Assembly (NCBI GenBank): GCA_001414485.1
Contig: LLEY01000022.1
Span: 930,001 to 994,000 of the forward strand
Length of the DNA stretch: 64,000 bases
Origin: Calycina herbarum
Taxonomy: Eukaryota > Ascomycota > Leotiomycetes > Helotiales > Pezizellaceae
Reading direction: 5' to 3'
In this document: positions 1 through 9,607 of the stretch, one piece after another
How the letters are laid out: every line of letters starts with the position of its first letter
How positions within the stretch are numbered: the stretch's first letter is position 1
Program-made: the position numbers and the translations under genes
The notes under the pieces: generated by a model
What the model saw: only the letters and a program-made list of their open reading frames with translations
What the model was told of the DNA's origin: nothing
The model's database searches: none

Positions 1-2812
1 AGTATAAACTTAGATAGATATAGTAGCTATTAATAAATATTATCTAGTAGAGTAATAGAAGTTAAGTAATTTCTAGTTGAATTTCCTTACTTTATACTAA
101 TTAAGATTAATTTTAAGAAAGAATATAGTATAGTTTAGCTACTCTGCTATACTTATAGCCTTAGCTAAGAAACTTGTTTTAAAAGAGGCTAGTTTTAGAC
201 TAATTAGACGAATACTATACTAAATAATAATTCTTTAAATAAGTATTAACTAACTAGATATATCTATTGTCGTTTACTCTCTTACTAAAGGTTATCTCTT
301 AGATTATAAGTTATTATATTTTCTTTAGAATAATACTTTTAATACTAATAGTACTTTAATACCTAAGTATATTCTAAAAACTATTATATTTATTAATAGT
401 ATAAGAAAAGTTTAGAAGATATTAGCTATGTTATAACGAATATTAAAAGCTAAAGACGTAGAATTTATAGTAATAGAACTAAAATACTATAATTTAGTAG
501 TAGATAATCGATTTAAACTAAAGTACGTAGTAGTTGAATTTAATTCTCGAATACTAGATTATAATAAGAACTTTTAATATATAATATTTAAGAACTATAA
601 TAGAGCGACTTATATTATAGTTACTACTATATCGCTTAGTATAGGAATAAATATTCCTAATATCGATTATATTATATATTAGAGTTTTCTAATTAATAAT
701 AATAGTATAGAGGATATATAGTAGAGATATAAGCGTAGTAGTCGAGGTAAAAGCTAAACTAGTATTACTTATATCTTTTTACTATTTTAGGCTTTTAATA
801 ATAAGAGTTATTATAAAGAGCGTCTTAATCGTCCTTTTAATATATTAGTATCTTAAACGTAAAAGAAGAGAAGAAAGACGAAGAATAAACTACTAAGCTA
901 AAGAAAATAATTCTAAATTTCTAATATAAGAAAACCTAAAGAATATAGCTAGGTTATAATAGAAGAGAATATCTAAAAGCTAGCGTAGTCTATTAAGTAT
1001 AAAAAGTATAGATAGAAGCTCTTATCTATATAAAGAGATTTCTATAATACTTCTAAGTATCGGTGTAAAGTTGTTTTAGAAGTTCTAGAAGAAGATAAGT
1101 TATTATTATTTCTATTAAAAACTCTAGTACTATACGAAGATCTAATTAAGCTTTTAAAGTTATTTAATAATATTAATAGAGTACTCTCTACTAGGTCTTA
1201 CGTGTTTATTATATTAGAATTCGTTGAATAATTTACTTAGATAAGTATAACTAAGCTATTTCTAAACTAGAATAAACGCTTTACTCTACTAGTTAATATA
1301 TTTCTATCTATAGATCTAAAATAGTAGATTTGTTCTCTTTACTTTATAAAGAAGAATAAGGATTAAGCTTTTTAGAATAGGCTTACTTCTCTCTTATCTA
1401 ATAAGATTATATAAAAAATATTCTTAATAAACTAATTAAGTAGGTTATCTATAATATTAATAGGTCTAAGAGTACTTAACCTCTTTTAGATTCTTAAGAG
1501 GCTAGACGTAGTCTACTATTAAGTAAAATCTCTTCTTTATTAAAATAGGAGTTTTAAGATAAGTAAGAAGTATAGCTAGCTAATAAAATATTTTAAATTC
1601 GCTCTCTTATATCTAAAAAATACATAGTATTTATAGTAGTAAGGAAGACTAAATAGACTAAAGTAAAAGAATTAAAAAACGCTCTAGAAGCTAAAAGAAA
1701 GAAGCTATTAAAAGAAGCTAAGCGTTAAAAGCTATTAGACGTAGAAAGAGAGTAGTTATTAAATAAGATAAAGCGAGAAGCTAAAGAGAAAGTCTTTAAC
1801 GTAGAAAATATTATTTTAGAGATAGACTAGATTCTTTATAAATAATAGATTAATAAAAATCTAGTGTATAAGACTACTAGAACTCGAGAGTAAAATTCTA
1901 ATAACCTCTACTATTAGATATTAGTAGCTTAGACTAGATAAAGCTTTCTAGAGAGAATAGAAGATAATATTCCTTTATAAGTATATAGAAGAAGAGAAAC
2001 ACGTATCTAACTATATTAACTTTAAATAACACGTCTATCTTAAGATATTAAAAGAGATACTATTTCTAATACCTTAGAACCTTCTTAATAAGTTACTAAT
2101 CTACTTAAATTAATATCTATATAAAGAAGCAAAGTATAAAGAATATTAGTATAAGTAGATAGCTTTCTAAATACTAGTATCTAATAAAGAAATTCTTAGC
2201 TATATAGTATTCTAATAATAGGTATCTAATATACTCTTTCTTCTATATCTAAGCTAAAAACACTATTAAAGACAGATCTATTAGATAATATTTATTCTAG
2301 TAGCTCGCTAGTAGCTAGCGAGTATACCTCTTCTTATTTATAAAGAGAAGTAGATATAGACCTAGATAGCTAATTAGTAATTCTAGAAACCTAGCTATTA
2401 ACTATTTATAAAGAAGTTAGAGTTTAGACGCTAATACGCTAAAGTACTCGTGCTTATGTCTTAATAGCTAAAGCTAAAGTAATAGAAGAGAGAGATCTAC
2501 TAAGTCTACTTACTAATTAGCTACTATAAAAGAAGCAACGTATATTATATAAACTCTAATCTAAGAAGCTACTAGATAGTTGAAAATAAGGTATCAAGTA
2601 GAAGAATTAGACCAGGGTTAAAAATAAGCTTATAACCTATATATACGAGACGTTTATAAGCAAGTCGAGTCTCGAGGTCGAGTCTCTATTCTTAAGCTAA
2701 TCTACGCTTTATATAGTAGAAAATTAACAAAAGATTCTAAATAATACTACGAATTATTATAAAAATAACTATTAAGAGTATAAGAGCGATATTACTTCTT
2801 CTATACGTTATT

Positions 2813-2870
<58 letters not shown>

Positions 2871-2979
2871 TAATAGAGGTAGAAGTACAAGTCTACGCTA
2901 GTAAAATCGAAGTAAATAATTAATATATTAACCTTCTCTTTTAACCTTTCTTCTCTTTCTTCTTTATAATAATAATATA
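1..2979 (+). pseudogene. RIP-degraded SF2 (RecQ-like) helicase relic
   Basis: No open frame survives, but translation through stops from about 330 to 1000 reads as the C-terminal domain of a superfamily-2 helicase. There is a KTIIFINSIRKV-like strand, then an IIVTTISLSIGINIPNIDY block (usual form ATDALGMGVDIPDI), then SIEDI.QRYKRSSRGKS, equivalent to the helicase motif VI QR.GRA.RG. Stops in the frame are nearly all TAG/TAA where Q or W is expected, as RIP produces. The 5' part with the ATP-binding motifs lies outside the window or is unreadable. Downstream of 1000 a long charged region, not assigned to a family, continues in broken frames into a serine homopolymer. RecQ-like helicases with long tails are often found in fungal subtelomeres or mobile DNA; that context is inference only. 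A DEAD-box type helicase is the alternative. Confidence 0.5.
2814..2870 (+). repeat. (AGT)n microsatellite, about 19 units
   Basis: Uninterrupted AGT/TAG trinucleotide run. In the frame that follows the helicase relic it encodes a poly-serine tract, so it may once have been coding. It contains no CpA and so offers no target to RIP, which may be why it stays perfect while its surroundings decayed. Confidence 0.9.
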
Positions 2980-2981
2980 TA

Positions 2982-4825
2982 ACGTGGTTTATTACCGAGT
3001 AGCGTACTTTCCCTCTACTCTACTACTTTAATATTAGATTAATCAACTATAATAAATAATATTAATTAAAACTACTCGGAATCTAATAAACTAGATATAT
3101 CTATAACCTCTTAACAAGTTCGTATATTATAACCAGTCTTTCCGTAAGTGCTACACCGTCGTCTAGAGGTTTACCTCTTATTTTACCTACCTCTCTTAGA
3201 ACGCTTGTCGCGTCGAGCCTGTTCCTCTGCTTTCTTTTAAGCTAATACGTTCTATATATCCTCTATAGTAAGTATATCTCCTTAATAGACCCGAGTCTTT
3301 TTAACTCTATAGCGCTTACTAAGTACTTTATTTACCTTACGAAGAGTATAGACTTCGGCTAATAACAAAGTTATCTTATAAGCTAATAGCTCTATACTCT
3401 TTACTAATATAGCTATAGTCTTAAAAATAGAGGTTAGCGAGCTTCCTTAATAACGTAAAATACGATTCTTAACTAAAGTTGTTTACGAAAGAACGTTAGT
3501 TAGGTTACGAGAGATCTATAAGACCTAAGGGTTAGCGGCTACAGAGGGAGGTCTAGTAGATATAGAAGTTTATAATCGGATATCAAGCTTTAATATTATA
3601 GCCTAGAGATTAAAAGGTACTAAGCTAGCTTCGCGGAATCTAGCCTAGACGTTTTAAGTTGTTATTAATTACTTATAAGCTATGTAAAAGACTAAAAAGA
3701 ACTCGACCTTAGTAATATAGTTAATATAAGCTTTAATAAAGATCTTAATTTAACGCTTATATATACGTTTAAGAATACTAAAACACCTAACGTCGAGTGG
3801 CTAGGTTAAATAAGAGGAATAATAAGGTAGATAAAGAGTAATAATATTATTAGCTTTATAATACTCTTAAAATATAGCTGATTTATAACTCTTATATCTA
3901 TCTAATACTAGTATTCGATATAGCTCTTTCGTATAACTACGAGTATATTTATCGAAGTGTTATAGCTATTCTAGGCCTGTCTTATTATCAGTCTATCTAT
4001 TACTTATAGGTTTAATAACCTAGTTATATAAGTGGCTACTCTTAGTATACTAATTCTCGAGATAATTCTTCTCTTAAACTACTAAAAACAGAGACACGTC
4101 TCGACTCTCGCTATTAATATAAGTAATTACTATAGCTTATTCTCGATTACTAGGCTAAACTGTCTTATCTCTACTACGTTAATCAGCGCGAGTTATAACT
4201 ATTACTAGGTAGATAATTCCTATTATAAACCCTGTCTTATCAAAGTTATAAAAGTCGTAGTTTAAAATACTATATTTTGCTCTTATATTCTTTATAAGTC
4301 GAAACCACGTACTAATAAGCTCTAGATCTTCGTATAAGACTCTTTAAATGTCGTAAACACGATTAAAACACGTCTTTAATTCTAGTCGACGTTATATAAA
4401 TCGATATATCTAGAGCTTACTAACGCGTTTTCTCTTCTACGATTTAAGAATATAATTTACTATATCTTCTATACTAGCTAGTCGAGGTGTAAATCTTCTT
4501 ATATCTAGATTAAGTATATATTAAACAAGTGTCTCCTTCTCTAAGTCGTTTAATTTATAATAATTAGGTTTAGTTTCGAGGCGATAGGTTCAGCTAGCTA
4601 TTCTATATCGAAGTATTATTTCAGAGACTTTATAGATTTTTATAATAGAGCGACGACTAAGTTTTTTAGATATTCGAATAGCCTCGATAGCAAGGATAAT
4701 TCGTGCTTCTTAGGTTTAGATTTCTATAGTTAGTTGTTAAGAAAACGCGTATTAAAGTTAGTAGGTAGTAAAGTAGAGAAAAGTACGCTACTCGGTAATA
4801 TATACTACTCGGTAATAAACCACGT
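2982..4825 (-). mobile_element. Fot1/pogo-type (Tc1/mariner superfamily) DNA transposon
   Basis: About 1.84 kb bounded by terminal inverted repeats beginning ACGTGGTTTATTACCGAGTA (left 2982 onward, right ending 4825) and flanked on both sides by the dinucleotide TA (2980-2981, 4826-4827), the target duplication of this superfamily. The right end carries a partial second copy of the inner repeat (ACTCGGTAATA appears twice near 4785-4817). The transposase is on the minus strand and RIP-degraded. The element splits older AT-rich DNA that includes the helicase relic. Confidence 0.85.
3150..4740 (-). pseudogene. Fot1/pogo DDE transposase, inactivated
   Basis: Read on the minus strand from about 4735, the broken translation starts with a helix-turn-helix region (LAIEAIRIS..LSRRS), then the catalytic core: YNFDKTGFIIG near 4219-4262 (first Asp), YRILVLDRYKSY near 3887-3925 (second Asp), and LPYYSSYLT.PLDVRCFS near 3780-3835 (third Asp in PLDV). 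This is the DDE_1 order of pogo-type transposases. Many TAG/TAA codons interrupt it, so it cannot make protein. The enzyme would cut at the terminal repeats and insert at TA. Confidence 0.85.
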
Positions 4826-4827
4826 TA

Positions 4828-5759
4828 ATAATATATATAATATAAGGTCTCTTAATACTTGGTTTCTTATCTTTTTAATTCGAGTCTTTATTTATAACTC
4901 TATGCTTATTATTCTATATTATTACTATATCTCTTATTACTTCTCTTCTTATTTAAAACCTTGTTTAAGAATCTCTTATAGATACTTCTAGTAATAGCGA
5001 CACGTCTAACCTATATAAGCTTGAAAATACTAGTCGTTCTTATAAAGCTAAAGATAAAAGCTATAAAAAGGTAAGTATAATCTCTATACTAAGCTTAGTT
5101 GTTCTAATAATTTCTAGTATATTAATAAGACGTTAATTACTAATACTCTTAAAGCTAAGGTTATTAAATTAGTTAAGAGTATAGAAGTAAAGATCGAGGT
5201 TAAGATTAAGGATTAATCCTCTTTTATCGAAGTTGTTTCTAATTAGTATATCTTCTCTACTTAAGATATCTAGTTTCTAGGAGTTTATTATTACTTACTA
5301 TCTAAAGATAAGAATAATAATAAAGAAATACTCGACGTCTAAGTTATTTAAGTTATACCTGTTCTCTCTTATCTAGTATAACCTATAGTATATTAAAATA
5401 TTATTTATAATAATATCTAGTCTAATAACGAGCTTGTTTATATAGTTCTAAGTCGTAGAAACGCTAATATTTATAATATCGTATCTATATTATATAAACT
5501 CTTATCTCGTAAGTTCTAGCTTTTATTTAAAAACAGCTTAGGAAATGTTACTATCTCTAACTAATATACTCGTTAGTTCCGCTCTCTTTCTAGCTAATTA
5601 GTAACTCTTACTCTCTTTCCTAGCGATCTAAATCTCGTTACTACTCTAAATACTACTATTATAAGGTTACTTAACTAGAATACTATATAGACTAATATAA
5701 ACCTCGTTTACTTCTATCTTTCTCGTCGATACCTTTATAGTTTCTTACTCTAAGCCTTA
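4828..5759. other. AT-rich RIP-degraded DNA, no gene assigned
   Basis: Strongly TpA-rich DNA between the pogo element and N1. On the plus strand it reads as a broken low-complexity translation that may be the tail of the helicase relic cut by the pogo insertion, but no domain is recognisable. An 85-codon open stretch at 4734-4991 runs across the transposon end and looks fortuitous. Confidence 0.5.
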
Positions 5760-6001
5760 TGTTAAGGGTTGCACCCGTGGAGTAAGTCTTGGAGTACTCC
5801 AGCGACGTATTCACGTGGCCTCGCTTAGCAACGCATGGACGTGACAGAACCTTCGAGAGTACTCTTGGCAGAACCCTCTAGAATGAGCTGACTGAGTATA
5901 TAAGTTAGCAAGGACTCTGGCTTAGAAAGGACAATCGAATCTTCTTGTACATAGACAGCCTCTGTAGTTTAATTCATTAGCACTTGCTACAAGCCCTGAC
6001 A
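5760..6001 (+). repeat. N1 5' LTR
   Basis: 242 bp, starts TGTTAAGGG and ends CCCTGACA. Same family as 7657-7898, 28027-28267 and 32528-32768. It contains a TATATAAG box-like sequence about two-thirds along, a likely promoter for the element transcript. Confidence 0.9.
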
Positions 6002-6024
6002 TTAGATTCGATTTAAAAAACAAC

Positions 6025-6290
6025 GGGCCATTTTGGCGACACTGGAACTCAAGGGCCTTTACGGCAACACTGGAACATATTGGGCCATTTTGGCAACACT
6101 GGAACTCAAGGGCCTTTACGGCAACACTGGAACACATTAGGCCATTTTGGCAACACTGGAACTCAAGGGCCTTTACGGCAACACTGGAACACATCGGGCC
6201 ATTTTGGCAACACTAGAACACATCGGGCCTTTACGGCAATACTGGAACTCAAGGGCCTTTACGGCAACACTGGAACTCACGGGCTATTTA
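6025..6290 (+). repeat. 57-bp tandem repeat in N1 leader
   Basis: About 4.5 units with starts at 6025, 6082, 6139 and 6196. Each unit is two related half-units of 28-29 bp, one beginning GGGCCATTTTGG and the other GGGCCTTTACGG, both followed by CAACACTGGAAC. A RIP-mutated version of the same array sits in the same place in Gypsy-E (28290-28560), so it is a constant part of the family's leader. Confidence 0.9.
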
Positions 6291-6412
6291 ACGGCATTTA
6301 CAGAAACTTGTGAACAATAGGGGAACCATAGGAGGAGGGACACACGACCTAAAACCCGGTAGATTTTTTTGCGGAGGGGTATATAGGAGTAAGGACTACT
6401 CCTATTCAATAT

Positions 6413-6684
6413 AGCCTGCGGAGGCTTGACAATACCTCAGACAACGGAAGCCCTTGCGGACGGCGAGGCAAGCGGACGACAGCCTGCGGAGGCTTGACAA
6501 TACCTCAGACAACGGAAGCCCTTGCGGACGGCGAGGCAAGCGGACGACAGCCTGTGGAGGCTTGACAATACCTCAGACAACGGAAGCCCTTGCGGACGGC
6601 GAGGCCAGCGGACGATAGCCTGCGGAGGCTTGACAATACCTTAGACAACGGAAGCCCTTGCGGACGGCGAGGCAAGCAGACGAC
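6413..6684 (+). repeat. 68-bp tandem repeat, 4 copies
   Basis: Units start at 6413, 6481, 6549 and 6617 and begin AGCCTGCGGAGGCTTGACAA. Copies are almost identical. The unit is GC-rich, unlike most of the surrounding island. Absent from Gypsy-E. Confidence 0.92.
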
Positions 6685-7206
6685 AGCCTGACGAGGCTTT
6701 ATAATACGATCGATGGATAAGATGAGCAATTGTGCAAACGGTCTTCAATCATGTAGGACCGAGGAGGCCTACATGTACGGCTGTATTACTAGGACCTGGT
6801 ATGCAGTTGGTGGAGTGTCGGTATGACAGCTGGTTGGGCAACCATGCGAAAAGGAGCCAGCCTGACGAGGCTTTATAATACGATCGATGGATAAGATGAG
6901 CAATTGTGCAAACGGTCTTCAATCATGTAGGACCGAGGAGGCCTACATGTACGGCTGTATTACTAGGACCTGGTATGCAGTTGGTGGAGTGTCGGTATGA
7001 CAGCTGGTTGGGCAACCATGCGAAAAGGAGCTAGCCTGACGAGGCTTTACAATACGATCGACCGACAAGAGAAGCAATCGTCTAAACAGTCTTCAATCGT
7101 GCAGGACCGGAGAGGCCTGTACGTACGGCTGTGGTACCGGGACCCGGTATACAGTTGGTGGAGAGTCGGAGTGACAGCTGGAAGGACGACCTTCGAACAC
7201 ATGGCC
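6685..7206 (+). repeat. 174-bp tandem repeat, 3 copies
   Basis: Units start at 6685, 6859 and 7033 and begin AGCCTGACGAGGCTTTATAA. The first two are nearly identical; the third diverges, including a changed stretch after 7060. The first 25 bases of the unit are homologous to the start of the 68-bp repeat, so one arose from the other. Confidence 0.9.
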
Positions 7207-7490
7207 TGCAGAGGCATTATAATACTGCTTGGAGTATTCGGGCCCCGAGTACTAGCTTGAAAGATAAGGGGCAGCTACGGACAGTTACGGACGGAGCGTA
7301 CACGGGCCTGGAGAGGCGTTATAATACTCATTCACGGGCCGGCAGGAATTGGATGCTTTGCACTCTGTCGGCATACACATGGGCCTGGAGAGGCGTTATA
7401 ATACTCATTCACGGGCCGGCAGGAATTGGATGCTTTACACTCTGTCGGCATACACACGGGCCTGGAGAGGCGTTATAATACTCATTCATG
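7207..7490 (+). repeat. 77-bp tandem repeat and linking copies
   Basis: Units with the core GGGCCTGGAGAGGCGTTATA start at 7304, 7381 and 7458, a period of 77. A diverged core (GCCTGCAGAGGCATTATAAT) lies at 7203-7222. The core is the same CCTG..GAGGC..TATAATA motif that opens the 68-bp and 174-bp units. The last copy runs directly into the 3' segment shared with Gypsy-E. Confidence 0.88.
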
Positions 7491-7656
7491 GAACAAGTGG
7501 TATACGGGTTTTGTGAAGCCTGTCAAAGAATACCGAAGCAATGGCAATGGCAATGGCAGAAGCTAAGGCAATATCGAAGGATAGATGATTTGCTGAGGAA
7601 TTTTTTGCCGGGGGGGGATTAATAACACCCACCTTCAAGAGCAGGGAGGGGGGTAA

Positions 7657-7898
7657 TGTCAAGGGTTGCACCCGTGGAGTAAGTCTTGGAGTACTCCAGC
7701 GACGTATTCACGTGGCCTCGCTTAGCAACGCATGGACGTGACAGAACCTTCGAGAGTACTCTTGGCAGAACCCTCTAGAATGAGCTAACTAAGTATATAA
7801 GTTAGCAAGGACTCTGGCTTAGAAAGGACAATCGAATCTTCTTGTACATAGACAGCCTCTGTAGTTCAATTCATCAGCACTTGCTATAAGCCCTGACA
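7657..7898 (+). repeat. N1 3' LTR
   Basis: 242 bp, TGTCAAGGG to CCCTGACA, preceded directly by a polypurine tract. Differs from the 5' LTR by six transitions only, all at RIP-type dinucleotides. Confidence 0.92.
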
Positions 7899-9607
7899 CT
7901 ATACTAACTTTAAGTATAAATTAATAGTATATCGAGAACTACTATCTATAACTATCGATAACTAACTTACTCGTATTTACGTCTTAAAAATCAAGAGTCT
8001 ATATAAGGAACTTATAGAAGACCTACGATTTATAATAGAAAGAAATATATACTACTATAATAAACAACGTAGTTAGGAGCTAATACTAAAAGAGAGAGAT
8101 AAAGTCTACTTAGTAAGAAAAAACATCGATATAAAAAGACTAAGTAATAAACTAGATTATAAAAAACTTAGACTATTTAAAATTAAATAAGTTAAGAGAC
8201 CTTTAAATTATAAATTAGTACTACTAAAGATAATAAACATCTATCTAGTATTCTATATATCCTTACTTAAACTAGTACTACTAGGAGTACTACTAGCTCT
8301 ATTTATAGAAATTTAACTAGTTAATCTAAATACTAAATATAAAGTTAAGAGGATTCTTAACTATAAGATTATTAGAGGTAAGATTAGGTACTTAATTAAA
8401 TAGTTAGATTACCTATACTTAGAAAACACTTAGGAGCTAAAAAGCAATCTTAACCGTTACTTAAGAGAACTTTAGGAGTTCTACTATTAAAACCTAGGGT
8501 TGCTTATATCTCGTAATCGAGAGGAAAAGATTCTAGAAAGGCAGGGTCGAGAGCTAGATCGAAAACAGGGTTAGAGGTAGGAAGGGCGGCTAGCCTAGTA
8601 GCTTCTTCTTCCCTATACTCCTTCTCCTTCTATCTTTTCCTATCTTTTCTCTCTTTCTCCTCTTTCTCCTCTAGCTTAGCTATAGAGTTTAAACTAGAGT
8701 AAATCAGCTACTGTTCTCGCTTATCGAGTTAGTACTAAAGTTTTCGTAAACGAAGAACCTTAGTAGCTGCTTCCTATTAAGACTACTAGGCCCGTTCTTC
8801 TTCATCCCTTAATTTTCGTTATTACTAGTCGATTAAGAACTAGTTAGAAAGTAAGAGTATTCGATTTTATAACTTAATATCGTAGGATTTCTTCTATCTT
8901 ATATACTTAGAATATTTATTAACTTCTAAGGTTAAAGCTATAGCTATACATCTTTGTCTAAAACGTTCGTATCGAGTATAAGAAGCTATCTCTTCGCCGG
9001 ATTTATTAATATGCTTTATAAGTTTAATCTAGCGTTTATGTTTAGAAACACGAGTAGTATTTATATTAAAACTAGGAGAGCCGACAGCTCTCTAACGATA
9101 TTTCTTAGGCTATACTTAAGTGTAGGGATACGCTAGTCTAAGAAGAGGATAGTATTATAAATCACGTTTTATATAATAAGTAGTCTAGACAGCGTTCTAA
9201 TAGGATAAGGTATAACGTCTAGGAAATAGAAAGTAATATAAGAGGGAATCTATAATATAGAAGAGTATTTAGGAATTCTAGGATCTTACTATTAGAAGTT
9301 AGTTATAATTACATAACTAGGAAGGTAAGTAATATAGCCGACAGGTCGACCGTGTCAACTATGGTTAGATAAGTCGACTATGGCAGCTAAGGGATATAGA
9401 AGGTCTATATAAGACTAGCACTTCTACTATTAGATAGGAGCTTCGTACTTAACTTTAGTTATTAATCTTATTATCTTGTTTAGTATCTTTAATATAAGTA
9501 ACGAGTTTACTTCTAAGTAAACAAATCTATTATATCTATACTTCTTACTTATATACTAACCTTCGAGACTTAGTTATCTTTGTTTAGTTTATTTAAGTTT
9601 CGTTATA
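7899..9607 (+). mobile_element. F: truncated chromodomain Gypsy element (3' end only)
   Basis: Collinear with the 3' part of Gypsy-A (23515-25274): the C-terminal integrase (Y.NKQR, KVYLV, LRLFKIK-like), then a chromodomain (YKVKRILNYKI..G.IRYLIK, DYLYLENT) near 8335-8430, a coiled tail, and a 3' LTR at 9153-9607 (455 bp). The LTR starts TATTATAAATCACG (RIP form of TGTCACGAATCACG) and ends TTTCGTTATA. The rest of the element (5' LTR, gag, protease, reverse transcriptase) is absent. Its left edge is exactly the end of N1. The right flank is Copia integrase DNA. Stops throughout; not functional. Confidence 0.8.
9153..9607 (+). repeat. F 3' LTR
   Basis: 455 bp, related to the 476-bp LTR of Gypsy-A and the 462-bp LTR of Gypsy-D, especially in the last ~200 bp (GGAGCTTCGTACTTAACTTT onward). 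The middle part differs, so it is a sub-family. Preceded by AAGAAGAGGATAG, a polypurine tract equivalent to that of A and D. Confidence 0.8.

Larger units (their letters stand above)
5760..7898 (+). mobile_element. N1: non-autonomous LTR retrotransposon full of tandem repeats
   Basis: Two direct 242-bp LTRs (5760-6001 and 7657-7898), each TG..CA bounded, enclose 1655 bp with no coding capacity. A polypurine tract (GAGCAGGGAGGGGGGTAA) ends just before the 3' LTR. LTR, leader repeat and the last ~180 bp of the interior match Gypsy-E (28027-32768), so N1 is a deletion-derived relative that would need enzymes in trans. The interior is four successive tandem-repeat blocks. The LTRs differ at six sites, every one a CpA/TpA or TpG/TpA difference, so N1 is young and only lightly touched by RIP. 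No matching 5-bp duplication was found (CCTTA left, CTATA right), and the two flanks belong to unrelated DNA. Confidence 0.85.

Noticed and set aside
2975..4830. Considered as a helitron because of the nearby helicase relic
   Set aside because: It has TIRs, TA duplications and a DDE transposase with PLDV motif, and the helicase lies outside it.
5922..6313. Overlapping repeat-bearing open reading frames on both strands (90 and 77 codons)
   Set aside because: They lie in the 57-bp leader array of N1; 57 is a multiple of three, so open frames arise from the repeat itself.
6505..7478. Open frames of 60-115 codons inside N1
   Set aside because: All are translations of the 68-, 174- and 77-bp repeats, with no domain and no counterpart in Gypsy-E.
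6000..7600. Regularly spaced repeats considered as a CRISPR array
   Set aside because: Units are adjacent tandem copies without unique spacers, inside an LTR element of a eukaryote.
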